Translations under genes and position numbers: made by a program
Notes under the pieces: model-generated
Database searches by the model: none
Told to the model about the DNA's origin: nothing
What the model saw: only the letters and a program-made list of their open reading frames with translations
Part shown: positions 1 through 9,629 of the stretch, in pieces
Layout of the letters: each line of letters starts with the position of its first letter
Numbering within the stretch: the stretch's first letter is position 1
DNA from: Macrocybe gigantea
Lineage: Eukaryota; Basidiomycota; Agaricomycetes; Agaricales; Callistosporiaceae
Assembly (NCBI GenBank): GCA_011319805.1
Contig: SJRY01000212.1
Span: 30,834 to 94,833 of the forward strand
Direction of reading: 5' to 3'
DNA: 64,000 nucleotides

Positions 1-869
1 CCAGCATCTCATTTCCCGGTCTGGCGCGTGTCGATGGATCTGCACAGTTTTCCTTCATCTCAGCAGAAGTCATCAAACCGAAATCATCCGCGGCGCTAGG
101 ACTGAGGGGACCAAGCGCGTTATGTTCAGTCTCGGGTCCTATCGATGTCAGACTGTCTTTGGAAAATCCGTCGCACGCAACATTTGAAGTTCTTGTCCGA
201 CCGCTCTCCCACATCTCTGGGACGGAATCGAAAGCCCTTGCAGCAACAATTCGCACGCTGCTCACGCCATCTCTGATGCTTTCCAACAATCCACGAACTC
301 TTGTACAACTCGTCGTGCAAGCCTTAGTCCCCATATACGGTTCCAGGTATCACGGCGGCTGGACGGACCCGGTCCTTGCAGCTATGATCAACGCCAGCAC
401 GCTTTCGCTGCTCAACGCTGGGTCACTCCCCATGAGGGGTGTAGTTTGTGCCGTTGCCGTCGGTCGGAGAAGCGATGACGATTCTCTCATCGTCGATCCT
501 GATGAGCACGAGGACGATCCTAGATTACTCTCGGCATCAGGTTGTTTTGCGTTTCTGTTTGCAAGTGACATCGGAATTGAAGGCATGAGTAGCCATTGCG
601 TTTGGACGAATTGGAGATCCATCCGATCCGCTTCTGCCGCGGCTGTGCCGTTCGACGAAAAACTGTCTAGCGATGCCCAACATCTTGCTCAGCAAGCTGT
701 GCGCGTTATCTACGAAGCCATGAAAAAGAGCATCGATGCCATGCTTAACCCTCCTGATCGCTCCACCTTTCCGGCGAAAATCAAAACGCCTGAGTCCGAT
801 GACAATAAGCAGAAACGAGACGAGGTCCGAGCTTTTAGTGATGCCGATGACGACAAGATGGAAATCTAA
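1..869 (+). CDS. Exosome RRP46-like subunit (RNase PH fold), 3' part
   Basis: The open frame enters the window at base 3 and runs to the stop at 867-869, so the true start lies upstream. Near its beginning it shows GLARVDGSAQFSF, typical of the N-terminal strand of eukaryotic RNase PH-like exosome subunits. It continues with VSGPIDVRLSLE, FEVLVRPLSHISGTESKALA and LVQLVVQALVPIYG, the order seen in RRP46/EXOSC5. The tail is acidic and lysine-rich (ends DDDKMEI), probably a disordered extension. Known role of the family: one of six ring subunits of the nuclear/cytoplasmic RNA exosome, catalytically inactive in fungi, used for RNA binding and core assembly. No intron is needed, but residues around base 60-110 fit the family poorly and a short intron there cannot be excluded. 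RRP41 or MTR3 are less likely alternatives. Confidence 0.72.
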   Translation, partial: SISFPGLARVDGSAQFSFISAEVIKPKSSAALGLRGPSALCSVSGPIDVRLSLENPSHATFEVLVRPLSHISGTESKALAATIRTLLTPSLMLSNNPRTLVQLVVQALVPIYGSRYHGGWTDPVLAAMINASTLSLLNAGSLPMRGVVCAVAVGRRSDDDSLIVDPDEHEDDPRLLSASGCFAFLFASDIGIEGMSSHCVWTNWRSIRSASAAAVPFDEKLSSDAQHLAQQAVRVIYEAMKKSIDAMLNPPDRSTFPAKIKTPESDDNKQKRDEVRAFSDADDDKMEI

Positions 870-1443
870 TATCCTCTGGCTCTGGTGAATTGTCTACTCG
901 TATTTATCACTTGATTGGAGACGAGCAATTGATCTTTCAATCGCACTAGGTCGAATTTTTTGCCAACTCAGACTAGTCACGGGTATCAGGCGTTATTTAT
1001 AGTCTTGTCACAATGGTACACAGCTTCGATCATCAAAATACGCTCATCGTCTCGACATCATGCTATAGTCTTGCCCGAGTTGATCATTCGACAGCAAGCA
1101 GTGTTTTTAGATGCCTAGTTGCTCGTTGGTGCCAGTAGTGCCCGTTGCTATCAGCCGAAGATAGCAACCCCTCAACGTTCATGTTAGGAATTTTCGTGTT
1201 CGTGGACTCTCTTGATCCTTGCATCTCCCAATGTACTCAAAGAAAAATAATGCGCGACTTACGGAGAACGCATTGCCTTTGCCCTTCGACTGATCCAAGA
1301 CCAACGTAGCAAGGATCTCCTTGATCCTGACCGATCATCTGTGTCGGCCTTTCGTTATAAATTTTCTCTATCCTGAGGATGGCGAGTCCCCAGAAGCTGG
1401 TCTTCCTCAACAGAACTTTTCTAGTCAAACAAGTCTCCACAAC
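870..1443. other. Intergenic, no gene seen
   Basis: Between the RRP46-like stop and the secreted-protein start I see no supported coding frame on either strand. The part next to 1444 is the presumed promoter of the downstream gene. Confidence 0.5.
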
Positions 1444-2113
1444 ATGCGATTGCTGGGCAACGCACTCTACGTCATTGGGCTCGTTCCCTTGACTTGCTTT
1501 TCGTTACCTCTAGCAGCGGGGTCAGATTCCCGACTTGTCGCGCGGTACGGTACCGCCGAATCGAGGACGGTGGAAGCCTTCCCCGGAACGCCTTACATGC
1601 ATGTCGGAAGCGCCGGTGAGCAGCCCAAGCTGGTGGAAAAGTTCCGCAACGGCCAGCTGGCCCCGATGTACGTTTACTCGTATACTCGAAGCACATGGAC
1701 ATTCGTTACTGACAAACATTGTCCTTGCCAGATGTGGGCCACATCCTCAAGGCCTTGCCGTTTACAGACCCACGACGCTTGTTGCGGAGAGGTCTTGCGT
1801 GGGCAAGAACTATTCCCGCCTCTCAGACGGTTTGCAGCTCGCGGTGGGCTTCCGGCCCGATGGCAGTAACCAATGCATCTATCCGTCCAGTAATTCCCAA
1901 GCCGCGCAAACAATGGGCTGGTGCTTTTTCATCAAGGTTAAACTGCAGGAGACGGCTGGAGGAACCAAGAAGTCGTCATCTAAATCTCCTGAGCGGAAGA
2001 TGGATCTCAATTATATCCTCAACCCACAAAGTCGAACCAGTCAGGGCCACAACCGGGGCAGACCTGCCACTCATGGCCACCGCTCAGCTCAGAAATCCAG
2101 AACCGCACATTAA
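1444..2113 (+). CDS. Small secreted protein, two exons
   Basis: Model: join(1444..1667,1732..2113), 201 aa. The N-terminus MRLLGNALYVIGLVPLTCFS is a good signal peptide followed by a small-residue cleavage zone (LPLAAGS). A 64-nt intron (donor gtacgt at 1668, acceptor ccttgccag ending 1731) joins the exons in frame and gives ...QLAPICGPHPQGLAVYRP. Exon 2 has four cysteines and a segment LAVGFRPDGSNQCIY, then a lysine- and arginine-rich tail that looks less like folded secreted protein, so the 3' end may hold another intron. I do not recognise the family; a small secreted, possibly host- or substrate-facing protein is an inference from size and signal peptide only. Confidence 0.5.
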
Positions 2114-2999
2114 AGCATTTCCCTCCCAACTACGGCCCATGCATGATCGAAGACCTCCGCTGCTCACTTAGACGGTCCTTGGTTAACCCTAAGCGAAGCA
2201 GCGAATGGTGATGCAGCGAGGTATGAACAGAATGAAGGAGGGACGATTAGGACTGAAGAAGAGTGAACGAGAGGGAAAACGATCGAAGGGCGGGGGTGAA
2301 TGGCTCCAACTACCGACGACGAGACTCTTATCTAGTAAAAGTAATGGCAAGGCGTAAACATGCAGCAATCTCACCAGAATGACACAAGAACAGCATGAGG
2401 TTCCCCTGAGCAGGTCGTGAACAGTGGGGCGTCTGATTCGCACTGCGATGAGGTGCGGGGAGGGACCAGTCCTGGTAACTCTTAGTCTTTGGGATCCTCT
2501 TTTGTGTAGCTTCTCCCAAGCTATAGCACGACATAATGACGACAAAAAGGACGCACTAGGGACGCGAACGAATGACACAGGCGGGCAGGCCGACTTTGAG
2601 AATAAAAAAACCAAGTCTGCTTTACTTCAGAGGTGCCCGAAAGGTAGTTTCATTCGCCTCAATTGCAACCACTTCCCCATGAAATTTGCATCTTGATCCA
2701 TTGAAGGCACACAGCAGAATCGTCTCTTGAGCATGCGCTATACATTGTACTTCGTTGAATGACCACGGGTTATAGGAGACGTATATAGTGCAGTATCTAT
2801 CCAGGTGGTTTATTTGAATGATGTAGTTTAGGCAAGAATTGCTAGCTGGTCGCCCCGAAGTGAATAGAGCGACCAGGCGCCTTTGTCTTTTTCGCTCTTG
2901 ACAGGTGCATCAAACTCCGCATCTTTGTTTGAGCATGCCTCCACCATTCGCAGCATTAAACGACTTTCAATGTCTCGAAGAATCCGTCAACATATGACA
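2114..2999. other. Gene-poor stretch
   Basis: Open frames here lack family motifs, and I found no convincing splice pattern. The last part, from about 2930, begins the 5' flank shared by the kinase-like copies. Confidence 0.4.
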
Positions 3000-3080
3000 T
3001 TCAACGCCACCATACCTTGCGCTCAGGCGGAAGTCCGTCAAATTTGAAACTCCGCAAGTTTGTGGCGAACGTATCCAAGT
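3000..3080 (+). repeat. Leader box of kinase copy K1
   Basis: The segment with GAAACTCCGCAAGTTTGTGG at about 3045-3064 is shared with the region before K4 (about 36520-36545, minus) and K6 (about 46319-46345), and in weaker form before K2, K3, K7 and K8. It lies about 60-130 nt before the kinase ATG. It may be a 5' UTR, a promoter-linked block or an upstream exon; see findings. Confidence 0.55.
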
Positions 3081-3131
3081 TCATCGCTGCTGGTAATCAC
3101 AAAGATTTCAATTCTAACAACCCAACTTACC

Positions 3132-3245
3132 ATGCTATCATCCAGGACCCTCTCACTCAGCATCCTCACAGCTGCTGTTGCAACAGCCACGGTTGCATCA
3201 TGGGCAGTACGGAAACATAATGTTCGGAGAAAAACAGCGCATTCG
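3132..3245 (+). pseudogene. Kinase-like gene K1, 5' fragment of exon 1
   Basis: Exon 1 of a subfamily I kinase-like gene. The ATG at 3132 opens with MLSSRTLSLSIL, a hydrophobic stretch and then a basic cluster (WAVRKHNVRRK), the N-terminal membrane anchor found in all copies. Compared with K6 the stretch agaaaaagacagcg has lost two bases, so the frame was already broken here. At 3245 the exon is interrupted by Gypsy element A; it resumes at 16405 after the duplicated target ATTCG. Confidence 0.8.
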
Positions 3246-3641
3246 TGTTACGATTTCAGGATTAATCGCTATCTTAACAACGGACACGTGACTCAAAAGC
3301 CACATGACGAACATGTGACACAAATCGTGACGTGACAAACAAGACATAATGCAATGACTCGAGGAAACCCTACGACAACGACGCGTCAGCATTAACCAGG
3401 GCATAGGGCTATTGCGCAATACCCGCAGGATACCACGAGGAGCGCAGCGGGCAAAGGGTTTCATGTAACATGAGGATAGCACAAGTCATGGTCTGTGCTA
3501 AGTAGTTGTAGCGTATAAATACCTGAATTGTATGAAGTAGAACCCAGCTTCGAGCTGGCTAGTAATAGCATCCTTATCCCCGCCTCTCACATCTAAGGGT
3601 TAGTTAGAGTGACCTGCGTGCAGACTTAGTTTTGCATAGCA
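3246..3641 (+). repeat. 5' LTR of element A
   Basis: 396 bp, starts TGTTACGATTTCAGG and ends TTTTGCATAGCA (TG...CA). It matches 16003-16399 and, in reverse orientation, the solo LTR at 27915-28328. The AT-rich GTATAAATA at about 3512 is a plausible TATA box. Confidence 0.93.
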
Positions 3642-4250
3642 AAAGCTCGAAGCTAGCACTAGCGCACCTCACTACTCTTCTTTCTCCACGCCCTTCCTTC
3701 ATTGCCCGATGGCCTCGAGAGCCGTGCGACCAAAGGAACTTGCTATGTCATTATACCTCTTCTCCCTACCAAAACTAACATTTCTACTTTCCACCACCAC
3801 TCCCCACCCCGTGCCAACCTACATTCCAGTCTCTGTCAGAGGTCATTGCTCGTAGCACTTGGATGTGCGATAGGACTAAGAGTAACGTTGAGTCCGACTC
3901 TGTCTGAACCGAGCATCTAAAGGCTGTGCTGGGATAATCCTTGGAGAGTCCCACCGCGTGTTTGACTGGGTAGCATGTTGACCCAGACGTACCACAGCAA
4001 GAGAGACAGGAGGACTCAGACATGTGGATAGTCTCCGCCCCTCGACCACCTTTCAAACATGCCCTTGAAGATCATTGTCGGGAACGTGTATTGATCCGAA
4101 ACGAGAAAGGAGTTGCCAGACTGCTGGAACTTCTGATGACGAAACCTTCCTTAACTGCTATTTGAGGCATCCCCATGGCCACAAGGATTTGAGCCGACCC
4201 ATCCGCAGTTTAACAGGCACCTACCACCCTTTTCTCTGGATCCAACCGAA

Positions 4251-5489
4251 GTGGGAGTCGACGGTCGCGCGCTGCCCACACAGTACTATTCGACAAATCA
4301 CATCACACACCAAACCCCTTTAACCTCGCACATCATAGAACTCATTGCCACTCTCTTCGCCTTTATCACGATCATCCTTACCACCCTCTTCGCTGCCAAC
4401 CCTCTTGCTTTAGCCTGGGGCACCCTCCGAAACAACCCACAACAGGCCGAACAGGTCCAGAACGTGACTCGGACTCTGATCGACTCAATCAAAGAAGAAC
4501 TAGACTTGGGCAAGAAGCCCAAGAGAATGAAATCGGAACCACTGGATCCATATAAAGGGGATCCTGGTTTGATCGGAAGCTGGCTTTGACGCATGGAAGT
4601 CTACTTTGACAAAGAGGAAATAACCAACAAGTGGGATATGATCACCTATGCATTGCAACGGATCACGGGAGGCAAAGCTGAACGAGCACAGAATTGGGCA
4701 GACTCCAAGCTACAAGAGTGGCTCGAGTTCAAAACGGAATTGAACGGTCGCAGACAGGAATTCGGATTCCATTCCACCTACGATGACTGGGAACATGGAC
4801 GCATCGTCACGCTGGCAACAGCTAACACCCCAGAGGTCAGAACGAACCCACTTGGACATTTACCACTGTTCAAGGACTGGGAAGACTTCAAGGCAGAAGC
4901 CAAGGAGTTCTTCATGACTATGGAGACATGGAACGATGTGATCATTCAGATTAAAGGACTGTCGCAGCACCGACAACTGGTCGAGGACTATATCGTTGAA
5001 TTCCGGAGCTGGGCTCCCTTGACAGAATACAACAACATCGCCCTCATCGACATCTTTAAACATGGACTCGACCAGGTGCTCGGACGATGCATTATCGAAC
5101 TAGGAGGTGTCCACGAGGAAGACATCGACTGGTGGTATAAACGTGCGATGGAACTGGACTGGCAATACCGCCAGGCCCAAAAGGAATTTGGAGTGAAGGA
5201 GCGATTCGCTCCCAAACAAACACAGAAACTGGCACAGGAGGCGACGGCACCTAAGGGGCAAACTCCGGCAGTAGCGACCAGTAATGCTCAAGGATGGCCT
5301 GACCCTGACGCCATGGACATCGACCAGATGAGGCGCGAAGGTCGCTGCTTCCAGTGCAGTGAGAAAGGACACATCGGATGCAACTGCCCGACGAACCCCC
5401 AGCCAAAATATGCTGCACGGAACATAGAAATGCAGGATGAGTCCACCACTACTGCTAAGATCGAAGAGCTGAAACAGGGTTTTCAATAG
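4251..5489 (+). pseudogene. gag: Element A gag (degenerate)
   Basis: One reading frame holds a hydrophobic N-terminal stretch (about 4330-4400), a retrotransposon Gag-like core with LFKDWEDFKAEAKEFF and WYKRAMELDWQYR, and a CCHC zinc knuckle CFQCSEKGHIGCNCP near 5345-5390. The frame is broken once by TGA at 4587-4589, immediately before an internal ATG at 4593; both sides are in the same frame, so this is a point stop rather than a frameshift. The 5' limit is uncertain. In the family Gag forms the virus-like particle and the knuckle binds the element RNA. Confidence 0.75.
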
Positions 5490-5524
5490 AGCTGGAAAGA
5501 AGCACCGCTTCACTGGCTGACTAT

Positions 5525-7380
5525 GTATCATCGAGTATTAATATAAGAGACATTCCCGATCTTAAAGAATACTTTGAACGAGAAGGTGCACGAGAGTTCG
5601 GTCTCGTAAAAGGATACACCCTACCCTGGGTAGCTCAACAGATTTATTGGCAGGACGAGTCTAAGGCATACACGATCCTTAAAGCATGGACAGATCAAAC
5701 ATGACAAAAGGACATCTCACTGGAAAAGCTTCATGAGATCAACCAGATGAATGATCACGATGCTCTCCACACATTGCTCGACCTCAGACAAAAACCATGA
5801 TTTGTCAGAGGCAGCAATGGAAACCAGATGGATGTACCCTTGACGATTACGACTCTGGATACTGGACAGACATACAGCATAAAAGCCTTGCTCGATATGG
5901 GATGTACCGGATCTTGCATAGATCGGAAGCTCATCAAGAAAAAGGAAATCAATACAAAAAGATATCCGATTCCTATTCTAGTCCACAATGCAGACGAAAC
6001 CCGTAACATGGCAGGTGATATATGTGAATATGTTGAACTAAGGGTCCGGGTCCAAGATCATGTCGAGCGAATGATCTTTTCAGTTACTGAACTCGGAAAA
6101 GGCCAGATCTTCATCGGTTACGAGTAGGTTAAGCATCACAACCCTCAGATCAATTGGAAGACAGAGAAGATCACTTTTGATCGATGCCCTGAAGAGTGTC
6201 AATGGATTGTCCAAAAAGGAAACCCCGAAGATGACGACACCTCTGTCGAGACAAATGAGGTAGACTTCGAACATGGAGAGAAACTCTTGATGATCAACAT
6301 AAACCAAGAGTTCCATCTAAGGGCTTTCCAAACAACGGCTTCCAAACTGGCGGAAGCGACAGCAAAAGCGACAAAGGCTAAAACCTTTGAAGAGATCGTA
6401 CTGGATGAATACCACTGTTTCAAGGATTCAGTGTTCGGAAAAGAGTCGTTCGACAAACTACCACTGTGATGACCTTGGGACCATGCAATCGAACTCATTC
6501 CAGGAGCCAAACTCCAGGATTGCAAGGTCTACCCCTTAACGCTGGACGAACAGAAGCAGTTGGATGCCCTTTTAGATGAAAATCTGAACACCGGACGAAT
6601 TAGACTGTCGAAGTCACCAATGGCCTTGCCTTTCTTCTTTGTAAAAAAGAAGGATGGATCCCTATGACCTGTACAGGATTATCGGAAGTTGAATGATATG
6701 ACGATAAAGAACAAGTATCCACTCCCCTAATCCAAGAGTTAATCGACAAACTAAAGGGAGCGAAGTTCTTTACGAAACTTGACATCTGATGGGGATACAA
6801 CAACGTCTGCATGGAAGAAGGCGATGAATGGAAAGCGGCATTTCGGACAAACCGGGGAATGTTCGAACTCCTGGTCATGTTCTTCGGACTGATGAATTCA
6901 CCGGCTACTTTCCAAACCATGATGAATACGATCTTTAAAGATGAAATCGATCAGGGACACGTAGTAATCTACATGGATGACATTCTCATCTTCAACAAAG
7001 ATTTGAATGAACACAGACGACTCGTTCAATGTGTGCTGGAAAAGCTAAAGAACAATAAGCTTTACCTGAAACCTGAGAAATGCTCATTTCATCAATTGGA
7101 AGTAGAGTACCTTGGAATGATCGTCTCAGAAAACGGCATTAAGATGGACCCCGTTAAAGTCGAAGGTGTCAAAGGATGGCCGAAACCCACCTGCAAAAGG
7201 GACGTTCAGCAATTTTTAGGCTTTTGCAACTTCTACCGATGCTTCATCAAGGGATTCGCAAAGATCGCGAAACCTTTGACGGAACTAACTGGAAAAGCCA
7301 ACTGGACATGGGGAAAGGCCCAAGACAATGCATTTGACAGGTTAAAGAACTGGATCAGCTTAGTGCTGATCATTTCAATG
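5525..7380 (+). pseudogene. pol: Element A pol, 5' part: protease and reverse transcriptase (degenerate)
   Basis: Protease-like region at about 5828-6127 has LLDMGCTGSCID, where the active-site D-S/T-G has become DMG. Reverse transcriptase follows from about 6480 ([49 protein letters not shown] with the YMDD site). After it comes the connection region (FLGFCNFYRCFIKGFAKIAKPLTELTG). In-frame TGA stops at about 5702, 5798, 6467, 6470, 6665 and 6787, plus a small deletion near 6728, kill it. The frame is cut at 7380 by element B and resumes at 13877. Confidence 0.85.
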
Positions 7381-7698
7381 TGTTACAGACGCTGCCCAAA
7401 AGGACTATTCAATTTCTTATCTTATCTCTCCCCATCTCTTATTCCCCATCACACTGCGCAGTGCGCAGCCATCGAGTCATTCCACTTCCCTAGTCACTCC
7501 GAGTCATCTCCTCCTTAGTCTTACTCATCCGCAGTCCACAGCATTTGCGCAGTTCGTGGTCCGTGCTCGAGTACTGTAACGTATATAAGGACTCCCAGAT
7601 GTACCAGTAGTGCTAGGCTTAATATTCCATTTGCCATCGTCTTAAACCACTCTCGCACTTAGTCTGCCCGAGTCCTTTAAGATTCGTCTAGCCTAACA
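7381..7698 (+). repeat. 5' LTR of element B
   Basis: 318 bp, TGTTACAGACG... to ...GTCTAGCCTAACA. It matches 13553-13871 and the inverted solo LTR at 23223-23542. GTATATAAGG near 7582 is a likely TATA box. Confidence 0.93.
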
Positions 7699-7854
7699 AG
7701 ATATTAAGCCTCGTCGAGACTCGCTCAGACTCACACACACACCACGTCACGCTTTATCAAAGACCTGATCAACATTCGACGACAAGCAGTCGCCGACCCA
7801 GCAAGCACTAGCACAAGCGACGAGAGCACCTGGCTCAGAGAAGTAGATCACACA

Positions 7855-8361
7855 TTGCAGTCCACGCCATTCGCAGAGACAGTCCACGCCAACCGCAGAG
7901 ACACTAGCAATTCGAACAAACGAAAGAGGGAGCGTACGCCTACACCAAGTAGCGACGAAGAAGAACAGGCATTCCTGAGAGAGTTTGCCTTCACCACTAC
8001 AGACGAACCCACTGAAATTTTCAGTGACGGAGCAGCACAACTCATCACAGAACTCTTACTAGAAGGAGAATACGGGATAAGCCTAGAAGAGCTGTGGTCA
8101 GACCAGAATCTTCCTGCCGAAGAAGAGGATGAACCGATCCGCAAGAAGACAAGAGAGGAACGAACACAAGCCCGAAACTTCAGACAACAGCAGATTGAAA
8201 ACTACAATCGCCGGGTACAAGAAGAGGACATACTAATACAGAGAGGACACGACGCACAGAGCGTACGACAGAATCAACGAGAGCGACACCAAAGTCAGGG
8301 GCACATAGGAACGAAATTACCAAACCCCTTCAGAAGACCGACTCGCCGAAGTACAGCATAA
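7855..8361 (+). CDS. Element B 5' frame 1, acidic/coiled-coil-like
   Basis: A frame of about 168 codons upstream of gag, without ATG at its 5' limit, so its true start is uncertain. It is rich in Glu, Gln and Arg (TPTPSSDEEEQAFLREF, then NFRQQQIENYNRRVQEED), the composition of a disordered acidic region followed by a coiled coil. No family recognised. It may be the N-terminal part of a longer Gag that has since broken, since Gypsy Gag proteins often start with a charged, poorly conserved region. Confidence 0.45.
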   Translation: MQSTPFAETVHANRRDTSNSNKRKRERTPTPSSDEEEQAFLREFAFTTTDEPTEIFSDGAAQLITELLLEGEYGISLEELWSDQNLPAEEEDEPIRKKTREERTQARNFRQQQIENYNRRVQEEDILIQRGHDAQSVRQNQRERHQSQGHIGTKLPNPFRRPTRRSTA

Positions 8362-8379
8362 GAAGGAAATTGCACCACC

Positions 8380-8646
8380 GTGGTGAAAGTAAGCGACAAC
8401 GACTGGAATGAATACTATCGGTGGAGGGAGCGAAAGAGACTACCAAAGACAGATGGACCAACCGCCGCAGAGTGGGCCGATTTTGAACAGGCCTGTAGAA
8501 TCGCAGGAATCGACCTAGATTACTGGAAAGAACAGAGAGAAGAACGAAGACAAAAGCAGATTCAAGACAGCAGACCCAAGCACAACAGGCCCAAGTACAG
8601 GAAGACCAAGACCAAAACAACGACGAAGAGATTCCGCAGACAATGA
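8380..8646 (+). CDS. Element B 5' frame 2, basic tail
   Basis: A short frame of 88 codons (starts with GTG, so probably continues an upstream frame) that overlaps the gag ATG by four bases (8643-8646). It has WNEYYRWRERKRL and a strongly basic C-terminus. The overlap suggests that it and gag were expressed together, by frameshifting or as one broken gene. Confidence 0.4.
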   Translation: MVKVSDNDWNEYYRWRERKRLPKTDGPTAAEWADFEQACRIAGIDLDYWKEQREERRQKQIQDSRPKHNRPKYRKTKTKTTTKRFRRQ

Positions 8647-9455
8647 TGACAGAATACAAGGGAATTATCGCCGATCCGAAATCCTTCACAGGAGATCGAA
8701 CAGCTTTCGACATTTGGTGGAGGAAGATGAAACTCTACATAACTGCACACGGAGACCTCACCGATGTACAGAGGATTGGAGCAGTACTATCCAGGATGAC
8801 CGACGGACCAGGAGCCCACTGGGCGTCAAAGAAAATTGACACCACGACTAATCAAAGCACATGGGCCGATTTCGTGACCGAAATAGAAACACGATTCAGC
8901 AATGTCATGTCACCATCGCAAGCAGGAAGCAAACTATTCAACATCAGACAGGGAAACCGACCCATTGACGAATTCCTAGATGAATTCATAGACCTCGCAG
9001 GAAAAGCGGGAATGACAGGAACAGCGCCTCGCTTCCTACTCGAGAAGAGTTTAAACTGGAGGACAGCAGAAGCCGTACACTCGATCTCTGTACTTCCAAC
9101 AGATGGAGACGAATACATCAAGACAGTTCGAGCGATCGGGCGAAACATCGATGAACATAGGAATGTAATGAGGGGAGAGTTCACAAACAACCAACGCAAA
9201 CCTGGAAACCCGAGCCGAGGAGCAGGACAAGCCATGGAAGTTGACAAAGTACGAAGCAACAATTGCTTCAATTGCAATAAGCCAGGACACCTTTCACGAA
9301 ACTGTCCGGAACCACGAAAAGGAGTAGCAAACATCACATGTTTCAATTGTGGCTTGAAAGGACATTACGCACGAAACTGCAAGAAAAGAAGAAGGGAAAA
9401 TCTGAGTCAGAGAAGTGAAAGAAGAAGGAGAAGAAGACGAAGAAGACAAGGATGA
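8643..9455 (+). CDS. gag: Element B gag with two CCHC zinc knuckles
   Basis: 270 codons from ATG 8643. The core (FDIWWRKMKLYITAHG, TRFSNVMSPSQAGSKL, RPIDEFLDEFIDLAGKAG) is of retrotransposon Gag type. Two zinc knuckles follow, CFNCNKPGHLSRNC and CFNCGLKGHYARNC, at about residues 208-245. The end is an Arg/Lys run. Expected role: particle assembly and packaging of element RNA. The frame is intact, unlike pol of the same element. Confidence 0.82.
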   Translation: MMTEYKGIIADPKSFTGDRTAFDIWWRKMKLYITAHGDLTDVQRIGAVLSRMTDGPGAHWASKKIDTTTNQSTWADFVTEIETRFSNVMSPSQAGSKLFNIRQGNRPIDEFLDEFIDLAGKAGMTGTAPRFLLEKSLNWRTAEAVHSISVLPTDGDEYIKTVRAIGRNIDEHRNVMRGEFTNNQRKPGNPSRGAGQAMEVDKVRSNNCFNCNKPGHLSRNCPEPRKGVANITCFNCGLKGHYARNCKKRRRENLSQRSERRRRRRRRRQG

Positions 9456-9629
9456 AGAAAGCTCTGACAAAGAGGGTTTTGTCGAAGGGTCCGACTAAGA
9501 GGTGCTAAATCGCGACCCATACAGCTGAAACAGACTCGCTTCGATACCGGATGTAGATCATCCGTACTCTGAAATACACCATTCCTGCAAAGCGACCTGA
9601 AGCACCAAGAAGAACCATCCGAGGTGATA